64,000 nucleotides of DNA, taken from NCBI GenBank assembly GCA_038496445.1, contig JALMLS010000323.1:1-64000 (forward strand). The letters are read 5' to 3'. Positions 44,015-53,456 of the stretch are shown here, piece by piece. This DNA is from Trichosphaerium sp. ATCC 40318 (taxonomy: Eukaryota; Discosea; Flabellinia; Trichosidae). The notes under the pieces were generated by a model. That model saw nothing but the letters and a program-made list of their open reading frames with translations, did no database searches and was not told the DNA's origin. Made by a program: the position numbers and the translations under genes. The number at the start of each line of letters is the position of its first letter. The stretch's first letter is position 1.

Positions 44015-46700
44015 CAGCTCAAAAACTTCACAAACAACGCCACCCGTACCACACTGGGACAGTGTTCAGTCTCAAAGGTTAGATAAAAGGCGCACCGCCA
44101 ATCTAACAAAGTGTAAAGGCAATTTTTTGACAACTTCGTCGCCTTGAAGATTGGAGTGAAGACACAAGATGGTTGGTACAATGTAACCGCACGTGATATT
44201 GAAGAGCATTCTGGGAAGACGTTCATGTCAATGTACGTAATGACACTAGGCAACAATGATCACAACACTGTCATGTACTTTGTAGTGAACTTGGAAATCT
44301 TTGACTCCTGTATGTTTTTAACGCTCACTATCCTGACTAGGTACAATGGCTCCACTGCAATTGCACTTCAAACAATATATTCTGAGTTTAACTTGAATAC
44401 ATGGCTATTTACGTATGCTTATTGTGCAGCTGTTGATAAAGGAAACTTAGTTTCTTTCTAGAAAAGCACCTCAAAATTATTGGGATGATATTGAGCATCA
44501 TTATCTACCTTTTGAGTATGTAGGTGAAGTTCTCGGTATCCATACATTCGATGGTTGGTATAATTACACCCTACATCAATTTCAGAATGAAGGAGGTGGC
44601 AATTTAGTAGAGAATAAGTAAGCTAATTCTATTTCGAAAAAAAACCAGACATACCATTATAATATGACGTATCTGTCACGTGTTGACTTTTCCAATCTTA
44701 GATATCAAGGATCGCTATCAAGTGCTTTGAAGATACTATATCCAAGTTATACATGGAATCCATCTTACTTTGTGTACGCACTCCATACCAAATTGGAATG
44801 GAGTTCTTAACACTTTTTTTGCAGATCTGCACCAAAACACCACTGGGACGATATCAATAATAGACGTCACCAAGTAGATATACTTGGCAGAAAACTAAGT
44901 ATTAAGATCCTAGATGATTGGTATACAGTATCTACGCCAGTGCTCAACGAACACGGAGGAGAGAGTATTTTGAAACTGTAAGTTCTTCTAACTTTGTTTA
45001 AAAAACCCAATTTCTAACTTATTTAGCTATAATGGTTCTAGCAGTGCAATGTTAACTGAACTGTTTCCTTCATTCCCTTGGGATCATATGTTATTTCTGT
45101 ACGCCTTTTATAAAACGCGCTGTTGTACGTCTAATCTTCCTTACTTTCTGAATAGTAAGGCGCCACGTGGACACTGGGAAACGTCCGACCACCAAATCAG
45201 CTTGCTAGATAAATTGGCACAATCTCTTGACTTGTGTATACTCGACGATGTGCGCTACACTACTCATTATGTCAAATTAATTAGTTTTAGTGGTATGCTG
45301 TGGAACCCAAACACATCTATGCTCTTGGTGGTAACAGAATTCTTAGCAGGTAAATATGAGAAGAATACTATTCTTTAACCACCTCTGATTTGTTCGACAT
45401 CTTTTCAACAGCTCTTTTATTTGACATTACGCTAATAAATGGGTTTGTAGATATGGCGGATCTATTATAAAAACATTAAAAAGCCTTTACCCACAACACA
45501 AATGGAAGTTGTCCAAATTTGGGTACACCAATTGACTAATTTTTGCAATGGTATTTTAGCACTAACTACAATACATAAAAGATCAAAATCAATGTTTTGG
45601 AAATCAGAGTTTAAGAAACGGCTAGACGCCTTTGGAAAGCAGCTTGGTATTTCTAAAATAGATGATTGGAACCACTTTACTTCCTCAGATATAAACAGAC
45701 TAGGTGGCGCCTATATTCTACGCATGTAAGCAGTTGGTATCCAAAAAAAAGCCTTCTTAAAGTTGAGGTTATCATGTGATTGTTTAACGGGGTTTTTTGT
45801 TGTAGGTACAATGGATCATTATCTACTGCTTTAAAGGATCTTTACAACTTTCGTGTAAGACATTGGGAAACAAAAGAATACCAAAAATCCTTTCTGCAAC
45901 AAGTTACTCGTAAACTAAACATAAACTCGTCAGCACAATGGTAAGAAGTTAAGCCTTTTTTTTTGTGCTTACTTAACTTGCAGGTATCGTGTTTCTATTC
46001 GCGATATTGCCGCCTTAGGCGGACGAAAATTACTAGGGAATTACCCACAAGTGCTAAAGATCCTTGATCCCAGCTTTTCATGGGATTGGTCAAAATTCCC
46101 ACACGTCAAACGATCACGCCAAAGGTTTGTTTTGTATTTTTTAAAGTAATTTGGTTCAGGTTGTTGTTACACTATATGATGGAGATATTTGAAGGCTATT
46201 CAGTATTGGAAGAACACGCTATAGGACTGAGACATGCTGCAAAGGGGGCATTACTAACTGTGGACGTATTCATCCCATCTCTAGACTTGGCAGTCGAATA
46301 TCAAGGTATTACTCCTAAAATAGAACAGATTGAAGTTGGTGAAGTTTTGATTAACCCACAACTAGGAGAACAACATTATAATGATAAAGTCTTCCCAGAA
46401 GGTCTACCTGTTACAGTTCGTCAATCTATAGATAGTGAAAAAGCTCAATTATGTGCTGATAAAGGTACAACCTTACTTGACAAGTTACTCTCGTTATTCT
46501 TATTTTTTCTTCAAGGTATTTGTTTGGTACCTGTCCCATATTGGTGGAATGGTAAAATAGATAGTCTCATAGCCACTTTAAAGTATCATAAGCCTGAATT
46601 ATCAATACAAGTACCAAAAGGCGCTCAACCTATTAGCAATCTTCCAAAGAAGAACCTTTTTTCAAATGCATTAATGGCTCCAGCTGAGATTGCAACATAG
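43947..46700 (+). CDS. Six-module DWY-repeat protein with C-terminal endonuclease-like domain
   Basis: Six copies of a ~75-residue module: H-W-...-L-x-I-...-DDWY-x-V-S-...-GG-x-x-L-L-x-x-Y-N-G-S-x-x-x-A-L-x-x-x-Y-P-x-x-x-W-x-x-x-x-F. Visible cores: VKTQDGWYNVTARDIEEHSG (44160), FDGWYNYTLHQFQNEGGGNL (44550), LDDWYTVSTPVLNEHGGESI (44920), LDDWYAVEPKHIYALGGNRI (45240-45330, across a 41-bp intron), KIDDWNHFTSSDINRLGGAY (45660) and SAQWYRVSIRDIAALGGRKL (45950). Introns usually fall just after the GG-x-x-L-L and before the next module. After the last comes MMEIFEGYSVLEEHAIGL, LLTVDVFIPSLDLAVEYQG and GICLVPVPYWWNGKIDSL: D-x-F-I-P...E-Y-Q-G...V-P-Y-W-W is the pattern of a PD-(D/E)XK-like nuclease fold that I associate with the same repeats in fungi and other protists. 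Catalysis is inferred. The true N-terminus is uncertain. Confidence 0.75.
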
Positions 46701-47063
46701 CTATAAGTCGGTAGATGGAATTACGTGTTGTATGTATAATGTAAATTAGCTAAATAAGAACAACTCAAATAATTTATTATTAATTGAACGCAGAATCACA
46801 GAAATTCAATTTTTATTTTATATTTACCTCTGAAAATCCTGTCATATACATGTCGCCCACAAAACTTGGTCCATTTAGGACGCTTAAAACTATTCAGGTG
46901 GTAAGTATTGTGGTGTATATTACATCAATCTAATGTTATTTAGTGAACATCCAGACGGATGTATTAAAAAAAAATCAATGAGTGTTGACAATTTCGCTTT
47001 ATAAACCATACAGGCCTTGACTTGTATGATTTTATTTTGGCATTATAAACCATATGCGTATAA
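46701..47063. other. Convergent intergenic region
   Basis: About 360 bp between the stop codons of the DWY/nuclease gene (plus) and the F-box/MORN gene (minus). AT-rich; no ORF, repeat or RNA gene supported. Confidence 0.4.
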
Positions 47064-48038
47064 TTAGGCCTTATATATAATCATCTTTCGCCCATTCCCA
47101 AAATTGCATTGCTCACACAATTGGCCATTTTCATACCAACTCTTGTACGCTCCTTCTCGTTCACCATTCACAAAAAGGCCCTGCTCATGCAATTGGCCAT
47201 TGCCATGCCAACTCTTGTACTCTCCTTCAAGTTTACCATTGACATAGTTGCAATGATCTCTCAAACGCCCATTGGCATGCCAACTCTTGTACTCTCCTTC
47301 TCGATTACTATTTACAAAATTGTATTGTTGAAACAATTGCTTGCTATTGAAATACCATTTTTTGAATTCTCCTTCAAGCTTATCATTGACATATTTGTAT
47401 TGCTGTTTAAGTTGTCCATTTTCAAACCAACATTTGTATTCTCCTTCTTTTTTACCATCTACATAACTTAACTGCTCACACAATATGCCATTTCCATACC
47501 AATACTTGGACTTTCCGTTAAGCTTACCATTGACATAATTGCACTGCTGTTTAAGTAGCCCATTGTCATACCAGGAGTTGTATTCTCCTTCTCTTTTGTC
47601 ATCTACCAAACTGTACTGCTCCTTCATTCGCCCATTGTCATACCAATTCTTGAAATCTCCTTCAAGCTTACCATTGACAAATGTGCACTGACTTTTCAAT
47701 TGCCCATTGTTAAACCACCACTTGTACTTTCCATGGCTGTTACCATATGACCAATACTCTTGCTGAGTCTGATAATAAACAAGTAAGACCACTGTCAAAA
47801 AAAACAAACTTACAACTTGGTTGTTATGTGTCGTTCTCTTTTGCCATTTTCCATGTTTTCTCATCTCACTGTCAAACCTTGTGGTTATTGCGCAGTGTTT
47901 TGAAAGAAGCGGCCAGATTAAATACACTGATGCGTCAAAATCGATGATATAAAGCTGAATCTCAACAGGAAGGCATAACATATGGTTATCATTAGATTCT
48001 ACAGTAAATCGCTTCTCATTGTTTGCTACGTTCATCAT
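47064..48038 (-). CDS. F-box protein with nine MORN-2 (YwqK-type) repeats
   Basis: Start MMNVANNEKRFTVESNDNHM leads into LCLPVEIQLYIIDFDASVYL and WPLLSKHC, a short F-box. One intron (about 47773-47820) separates this from nine tandem ~23-residue repeats of the form G-E-Y-K-S-W-Y-x-N-G-Q-L-x-x-Q-x-x-Y-V-N-G-K-L-E: for example EYNSWYDNGLLKQQCNYVNG, EYKCWFENGQLKQQYKYVND and AYKSWYENGQLCEQCNFGNG, ending KMIIYKA. These are MORN_2 repeats; the database label 'antitoxin component YwqK' comes from a bacterial homologue and says nothing about toxicity here. F-box plus MORN-2 architecture is common in giant viruses of amoebae, so transfer to or from such a virus is possible, but the intron shows the gene is settled in the host. 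Role: possible SCF adaptor; unproven. Confidence 0.85.
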   Translation of the reverse strand: MMNVANNEKRFTVESNDNHMLCLPVEIQLYIIDFDASVYLIWPLLSKHCAITTRFDSEMRKHGKWQKRTTHNNQVVSLFFLTVVLLVYYQTQQEYWSYGNSHGKYKWWFNNGQLKSQCTFVNGKLEGDFKNWYDNGRMKEQYSLVDDKREGEYNSWYDNGLLKQQCNYVNGKLNGKSKYWYGNGILCEQLSYVDGKKEGEYKCWFENGQLKQQYKYVNDKLEGEFKKWYFNSKQLFQQYNFVNSNREGEYKSWHANGRLRDHCNYVNGKLEGEYKSWHGNGQLHEQGLFVNGEREGAYKSWYENGQLCEQCNFGNGRKMIIYKA

Positions 48039-48613
48039 TACAAGTAGCGTAAAGTTAACGAACTCACTGGAAATGCTACGTACTACGTTTTGAGCTTGGG
48101 TATTTAAAGACCACGTGCCTTAACTATTGATCGTTCCGTAAGAATGATGTTAAAGTGTTGTTTTCAATTTCATTTCAGCTATTGATTGTCATCATAGTCC
48201 ACAAAAGCTTCCATTGCTGTATAGACTACTAGCAATTGATCCAAACTAGCACCAAAGTCTCTTATAGAAGTGGTAGTACAAGACAACCAAGGGTAACATG
48301 ACATTTTTCGCGCCAACTGACACAATTACATGTTTGTTGGTATTCTTTATTGAGGCAAGGAGGCTCGTGCATGTTCTTAACTTGGCTCTAGCAGCGCAAA
48401 AGAGCTATTCGAGTCGAGTACACTATGGGGAACACTACGCTACCACCTTGCTATGAAGACATATTGTTCTAACTGTCACAAAGAAGACATCCGTCAAACC
48501 TAGTACGCCAACAATGTATTTCAAATGCTTACATTTCGGTTCTCCTTTAGTTAGTTTGTTTATTATTGTTGTCAGAGAGGTACTAAAGTTTTATATAATA
48601 CAATATTAATCAC
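48039..48613. other. Intergenic region, nothing recognised
   Basis: About 575 bp between two minus-strand genes, presumably the promoter of the F-box/MORN gene and the 3' flank of the secreted protein gene. No coding, repeat or RNA signal supported. Confidence 0.4.
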
Positions 48614-49442
48614 TTATTTTTTTACCGGAAGAGCGTAAGACTTGTACTTTGGTGTTTTTTCTTCCTCAGCAAATCCTTCTTTCGTAGCCTCAACTTCACT
48701 AGTGGTCATTCTTTCTAATGCTTCATGTTCACCTTCAGCCATATTAATCATAGTATCATCAATCCTATCACGTGTAAATCACGTGGCATGAACAAATTCC
48801 ATCAAAAAAAAACCCAAAAACCAATCAATAACATTTGCTTGCAAGTTTTCTAAAGCCGAAACAACCATCCCAACACTCACCAGTGAATCAATCTATCAAG
48901 TAATATTTCTGCAACATCCTCAACATCATCAAGATCTTCTTCAACCATTAAACTAACAACATCACTGACTGCTTTTTTCTACAACAACATTACTCCGGTA
49001 ATCTTCACTCTCTTTCAGTACCATTGGGTTGTATTCAAACAAGCTTCCACGTAGTATCAGTAAGAGTGTAATATCACCTTCTTCTTGTTTGTATGCTGGT
49101 GCAATTACATTGCACAAGCTATCACAATCAAGCTAAACGTTTAATCGTTAACATTAAACGACTTGCACGTTTGAAGCTCACTTTTTCGTCAATGTCTGCA
49201 CATGATGTATGACAATACAGCGTCAGCAGTGTGATTACGTCTTCTGCAGCGTATTCTATTTCTGTGTTGTCTTGGTTCGTTTCTATTTACTATTTAGTAC
49301 GTATAGTGTATTCCTACAGCGTACCGTAGCTATATGCCTGCTCTTTAACTAACTTCTCAACGTTTTTAGCTTTTTCAATATCGAAGGCGCCTAGCGCAGT
49401 GCCATACAACAGAAACGCAAGAACGCACAAGTAAAGCTGCAT
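48614..49442 (-). CDS. Secreted or ER-lumenal acidic helical protein
   Basis: Start MQLYLCVLAFLLYGTALG is a clear signal peptide with cleavage near GAFDIE. Five or six short exons follow: FDIEKAKNVEKLVKEQAYSY, EYAAEDVITLLTLYCHTSCA, a segment with LDCDSLCNVIAPAYKQEEGD and ITLLLILRGSLFEYNPMVLK, then SDVVSLMVEEDLDDVEDVAE with ILLDRLIHW, and finally INMAEGEHEALERMTTSEVE ending KSYALPVKK. The helical, acidic repeats loosely recall armadillo-type lumenal proteins such as the SIL1 exchange factor, but I cannot support that assignment. There is no KDEL-like retention signal at the C-terminus. Exon borders follow GT-AG with frame kept, but some junctions (48780-48880) are tentative. Confidence 0.6.
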
Positions 49443-49507
49443 TCAATAGGATAGAACTACAAATCAACAACGTTTGGCGTTTGAATGTGCCAGACTGCGA
49501 CAAGATG

Positions 49508-49807
49508 TCATTTCGCTGTATAGACCTTTAAAATTGCTAATAGAGCGTCCTTGTCTGGTTTTTTGGCTATAACATCCTCCTTTTTTGCTTTAGTGAGTGC
49601 TTTCATCTTGTACTCCACTTTTGACGCCAAAGAGCGACTCCCTATACTCGTGTGGTATACTAGAGTTAACGGTCCCTTATATCTCAAGTATTTAGAACCC
49701 AACTTTAGCCCAGAATGCTCAGCTAAGCGTCGAACGACATCTGTCGTAATACCAGTATAGAGAGTGTTGAATCGAGTGCGTATAAGATAGATGTACCAAC
49801 TTGACAT
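49508..49807 (-). CDS. GIY-YIG nuclease-domain protein (YhbQ/UPF0213-like)
   Basis: A single-exon 99-residue protein: SSWYIYLIRTRFNTLYTGIT is the GIY-YIG core (W-Y-[IV]-Y-L-I-R...LYTGIT), followed by TDVVRRLAEHS (the conserved Arg and His), then GSKYLRYKGPLTLVYHT and ASKVEYKMKALTKAKKEDVI, which contains the metal-binding Glu position of the family. Length and arrangement match the small stand-alone bacterial YhbQ group rather than eukaryotic SLX1, which carries an extra RING domain. Being intronless among intron-rich neighbours, it may be a bacterial acquisition. Likely role: DNA nuclease in repair, perhaps organellar; no targeting peptide is visible. Confidence 0.85.
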   Translation of the reverse strand: MSSWYIYLIRTRFNTLYTGITTDVVRRLAEHSGLKLGSKYLRYKGPLTLVYHTSIGSRSLASKVEYKMKALTKAKKEDVIAKKPDKDALLAILKVYTAK

Positions 49808-50005
49808 GTCCTGCTGCTTATTTACAGCCTGTATTGTAGTATTTTGCGGTTTGTACTAAATGTAGACAGAATAACGTTGAAATTTTGTACTTACAGTTTT
49901 GAGTTCTTTTATTACATGTCATGACCTGTTACACATCACGAATTTGTGAAACACGTCATTAAAAAGCAATTTAAAGAAATCAATAAGTTAGTCACACTTG
50001 AACAA

Positions 50006-51712
50006 TTATAGCATCCGTTCAAAAATTACCTTTTTTGGAACACCACTGGCACTCCTTATACTGAAAATGGGCAAAAATTATTTGTTTATTCTAGAGGTAA
50101 CCCACACCGAATAGATAGCGTAATTGTTCGCACCTACAGTAACAAAAAATTAAGTAAAACCATCTTTTATAATTCTTCAAAAAAAAAACTCAAACGCACA
50201 ATGGTAAAGCCATAATAGAGTGCGGTCCAATACGCATATAATTTGGTACCCATCCTCTGACTATATGCACTTATTAGATACTTATCGGATTACCTAACGT
50301 ACATAAAACAGCCCATCCATCAGCTTGTATACTGTACAAAATCACTTAGAGAAAAAGTGACATTTTGGATATTTTGTAGTACCTTCTTAGTGCACATTGA
50401 AATGAGTTTTTGTATGCTGCATTAGATTTTGCAGCCATAATTCGCGTCTTTATAACATCTGCTGGCGATGATACTGTAGTAGTAACTAATCCACTCACTA
50501 GACTTGCAAGGATATGCAAAAGAGGTCCATCGTCCATTAATTCATGTTTTCGAACAAAATGCTAAGCAAATGAGCGCACACAAATGCTTTCCAAATTAAC
50601 CTTAGTATGATCATAACTCGCTAGTTGTGATGAAGTCAATAGAGCAGCTCTTATTGTAGTAGGAGATACACCCTAGAAATAAACAAGAATGAACATAAAG
50701 CACAAATCATCAACAAAAAAAAAACTCGAGCAGTTGTACCTTGTACAAACCAGTTAATCCTTCAGCCTTAAATACCTCTGCAAATCCACGAAGGGTACTT
50801 TTATACGGACTTGGCTCGCCTTTTTAAATTAAAGAATTAATCACGTGACTAAGTAATTAACCCAAAAGCTGATCAAAGAATAAACTTAAGATAGATACCT
50901 GGAAGTCTCGCTTGAAATCGAACTTTAATCAGATCTGTAGGTGTTGCCTTTTTGAAAAAATTAGAAGACAATGTCAGAATGTTGGAAAAAAGTACAAGAG
51001 CTGAGCCAATACCACCTGATATCAAACTAATAGTTACATCAAACAAGAATAAACACAAAGCCTAAATAGATAGAACCCTTACCCAGCGCCTATCTTCTTT
51101 ACCAAGCCAATATCCCCTTCAACACCAGGTGCCAAAAAGTTTTTTGCAGGGTCATATAATCCCATCCTAATTGATGAATATACAGCTTCTCTGTACATTG
51201 ACGCAGTTATTCTACATTTACAGAAAAGTTAAGAAGACACATTGTCGTTGATACACAAACACGCTACGTACCCACGCCAAAACCCAACCATACCTTCTTC
51301 AGACCACGTGGTTGTTATTGCATGGCGAAAATTGTTGTATTTGACATTTCCGCCTATCACAACATTTACGCTTAAAAAGTGTGGAATACTAAACAACGTA
51401 CTGTTTAATGCGTTTTGCGTCTGAATACGCACTTTAATAGTGTCGATAGGGTGTAAAACTACCAAGAATTAGACATACAGGTACTTGATGTATGTACAAA
51501 AGGTTTTAAGCGATACGCAGCGAGTTTGCTGTGTAAAATAAAAAAGCAAGCTGAAGTCTCAAAACAACGCACGAGCTGATATAGCCATGCACGACAAACC
51601 CCCAGCGGCGTATTTAGCTGTAGCCTGCCATAATGTTGGCTTTCCGTCTATAAATGACAATTAGATAACGTATGCTATACGCCTACGCCAAACCATGTGG
51701 TATTGTGGCCAT
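50006..51712 (-). CDS. Mitochondrial carrier, UCP/dicarboxylate-carrier-like
   Basis: A SLC25 inner-membrane transporter. Exon 1 MATIPH joins DGKPTLWQATAKYAAGGLSC and then ALLHPIDTIKVRIQTQNA, giving repeat 1 signature P-x-D-x-x-K-x-R. Repeat 1 ends SEEGMVGFWRG; helix 2 is SMYREAVYSSIRMGLYDPAK. Repeat 2: KKATPTDLIKVRFQARLPG, then AEGLTGLYKGVSPTTIRAAL and TSSQLASYDHTKHFV. Repeat 3: TTVSSPADVIKTRIMAAKS, and then VPNYMRIGPHSIMALPL. The A-x-x-R-A-x-x...A-x-Y-D-x-x-K and S-P-x-D-V-I-K-T-R-[IM]-M motifs are typical of the UCP/DIC branch. It ends VPKKVIFERML. About nine exons, about 310 residues. Substrate or uncoupling activity cannot be told. Confidence 0.85.
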
Positions 51713-52056
51713 TAGACCCTATCCTGTTGAAGTAAACAAAAAATACTTTGTGGACGCTTCTTGACGTCTTTTTAGACGAGATTACGCAACAAAACAATAC
51801 GCAAGATCATATTACATTAAACTCCGTGGACACACTACAAGATGTTCACGTGCGAAAAAAAGTGAGAAACTTTACTCAAACAACAAAGTTATAAACTACC
51901 AATTCTACTCGACAAAACGGTCAGAAGAGCTCCATTAATACTCATCACACAAGCATGGTATGCTTGGTTCATTATCCAAAGCTCGAAAGGACGATCCTCT
52001 ATGATAGATTGTCAGCACGAACAGTTTTTTGGATTTTTTTTAAATCGCAAAGTTTT
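51713..52056. other. Intergenic region with a doubtful short frame
   Basis: Between the UCP-like carrier and the DUF1761-like gene, both minus. A minus-strand frame beginning MNQAYHACVMSINGALLTVL (near 51975) is open for about 25 codons up to a GTAG donor, but no convincing second exon was found, so no gene is called. Confidence 0.3.
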
Positions 52057-52433
52057 TCAAAACGTGCCCCAGAAAGTATGCAATAAAGCAGCTCCTGCCA
52101 TTGCTGTGGTGAGGAATACGCCACAAAGAGCTCCATGGAAAGGATTTAAGACTTGATAGACTTGTAGAAGCTGATAGAGAACACTATTCATTACAATACC
52201 GCCAACAAAGCTCGAAACGTTCGCTTTTATAAATTCTGCTTGACTTGTATTTGGCGGTTTAGATCTAGTGCCTCTGTACATTATCTGTATCCATATTTTA
52301 CCCATAATAGGGCCGTAGTACATAAACCCTAATTAGCGTTAACGCATTTGGGTTAAACCGTTTAAAACTTACCACAAAATTGTTGTACAATGGATACTAC
52401 GCCAACAGACAGAAAAGCAGTAAGGAAACTCAT
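52057..52433 (-). CDS. DUF1761-like small membrane protein
   Basis: Two exons. Exon 1 MSFLTAFLSVGVVSIVQQF joins across a GTAAGT intron to GFMYYGPIMGKIWIQIMYRG. The W/M-Y-x-G-P-x-x-G-K-x-W-x-x-x-M motif after a first helix is the hallmark of DUF1761. Three further hydrophobic helices follow (KANVSSFVGGIVMNSVLYQL, and then GALCGVFLTTAMAGAALLHT), ending FWGTF. About 108 residues, slightly short for the family. Four predicted membrane helices; biochemical function of DUF1761 is unknown. The assignment rests on the motif only. Confidence 0.7.
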
Positions 52434-52539
52434 GTTTGTTTCTAGTAATTTTGAAAATTTCCAGCCAAAAAACCCGCCTTAAACTCAGAATGCAAGATGC
52501 ATTTTTCATTGGTCTCCATTTAATTGTTTCCAAAAACAA

Positions 52540-52878
52540 CTAAACAACGCAAATCAAAGTCAGTGCGCTCAGTCGAAGAATGCCTTGCCGCCCCAGATTG
52601 TGACAAAAAAAATATCGATTTCGAAACGGAAATAAAAACAAGTGACATACATTGTTTGTTCGCAAAAGTTGCGCTGAGGAACCGGTAAGTGCGTACTGTA
52701 TATACTTTACAAGCAGTTGGTAAACCCAGTGCAACTCCAAAACCAAAGGAAAGACCTTCTAAAACAAGAAAATAAAGAGAGTTACATGTTGCATCCTGCG
52801 TTGATACAGCAAAGCAACAATATTTAGTACTTACTTTTGATGCGAAACTCGGTGCAGTTGTTGCTGTAGCTCAAGCAT
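52540..52878 (-). CDS. Small hypothetical protein with one hydrophobic segment
   Basis: Exon 1 MLELQQQLHRVSHQK splices with a GTAAGT donor to GLSFGFGVALGLPTACKVYT, then VRTYRFLSATFANKQ. A third exon through a GTATGT donor and an AAG acceptor would add CILRLSALTLICVV and a stop at 52540. A glycine-rich hydrophobic helix after a short polar leader resembles small mitochondrial inner-membrane proteins in general, but I cannot name a family. The last junction is tentative. Confidence 0.4.
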
Positions 52879-52998
52879 CTTCTGTAGAGTTTATCACTAC
52901 GAATACAACATTACCATTCATTACAAGTGATTGGTGATAACTTTATTTTAGTGAACAATATTTACATCTGTATTATCACCAATGTCTATCAATCTATC

Positions 52999-53261
52999 TT
53001 ACAAGCCAGAAAAACGCTGGGGAACAGGTTTCCCCTCATCAAATGTGGTACTATTCATATCATCAACTGTAACAGGTTTAATATTACTCAGGTTGAACTT
53101 CTCATCAAACCACGCTCCAAGTCTTTCAAGTCTGTTTTCTGTGCGTAGCCCATAGGTTCTTTGAAATAAGATAGAACATTTTCCCAATTCATACCTATCA
53201 TCTTTTGGGCTACAGTTGGAACATGAGCATTCTCATTAGACTTTAGCTTAGCTGTGCTCAT
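52999..53261 (-). CDS. Small two-exon hypothetical protein
   Basis: Exon 1 MSTAKLKSNENAHVPTVAQK ends in MI; a 56-bp GTATGA...CACAG intron keeps the frame and leads to ENRLERLGAWFDEKFNLSNI, then VDDMNSTTFDEGKPVPQRFS and a stop. Without the intron the first frame would stop at 53088 instead, giving a 57-residue alternative. The intron size matches the local norm, so the spliced form is preferred. Family and function unknown; no signal peptide or membrane helix. Confidence 0.45.
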
Positions 53262-53456
53262 CTTTATTGACTTTTTTGAAAAATCACAAAAACCCCTCTC
53301 ACACTCAAAATTCTACCGGCAAATAGGAAGTGCAATTCTTATTTTCTCACAGTAGAACGATAGCGTGCTCATGAGTGGACCTCACCAAAATAAACAATAA
53401 ATGAGTCAGTGACACTTAACTGACATATAAGAATTTTTTTTGTTGAATCTTTTTTA

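Noticed and set aside
47109-47471. Plus-strand 120-codon frame over the MORN repeats
   Set aside because: Mirror of the repeat structure of the minus-strand gene; no homology or start context.
47064-48038. Toxin-antitoxin system suggested by YwqK-type repeats
   Set aside because: MORN-2 repeats are structural and the database name is historical. No toxin partner is adjacent, and the gene has an intron and F-box.
48614-49442. SIL1-type Hsp70 exchange factor
   Set aside because: Only general resemblance (signal peptide, helical, acidic). No diagnostic motif and no ER-retention signal, so left unnamed.
53088-53261. Single-exon 57-residue reading of the small gene
   Set aside because: A 56-bp canonical intron gives a longer frame to 52999 and matches local intron size, so the spliced model was preferred.
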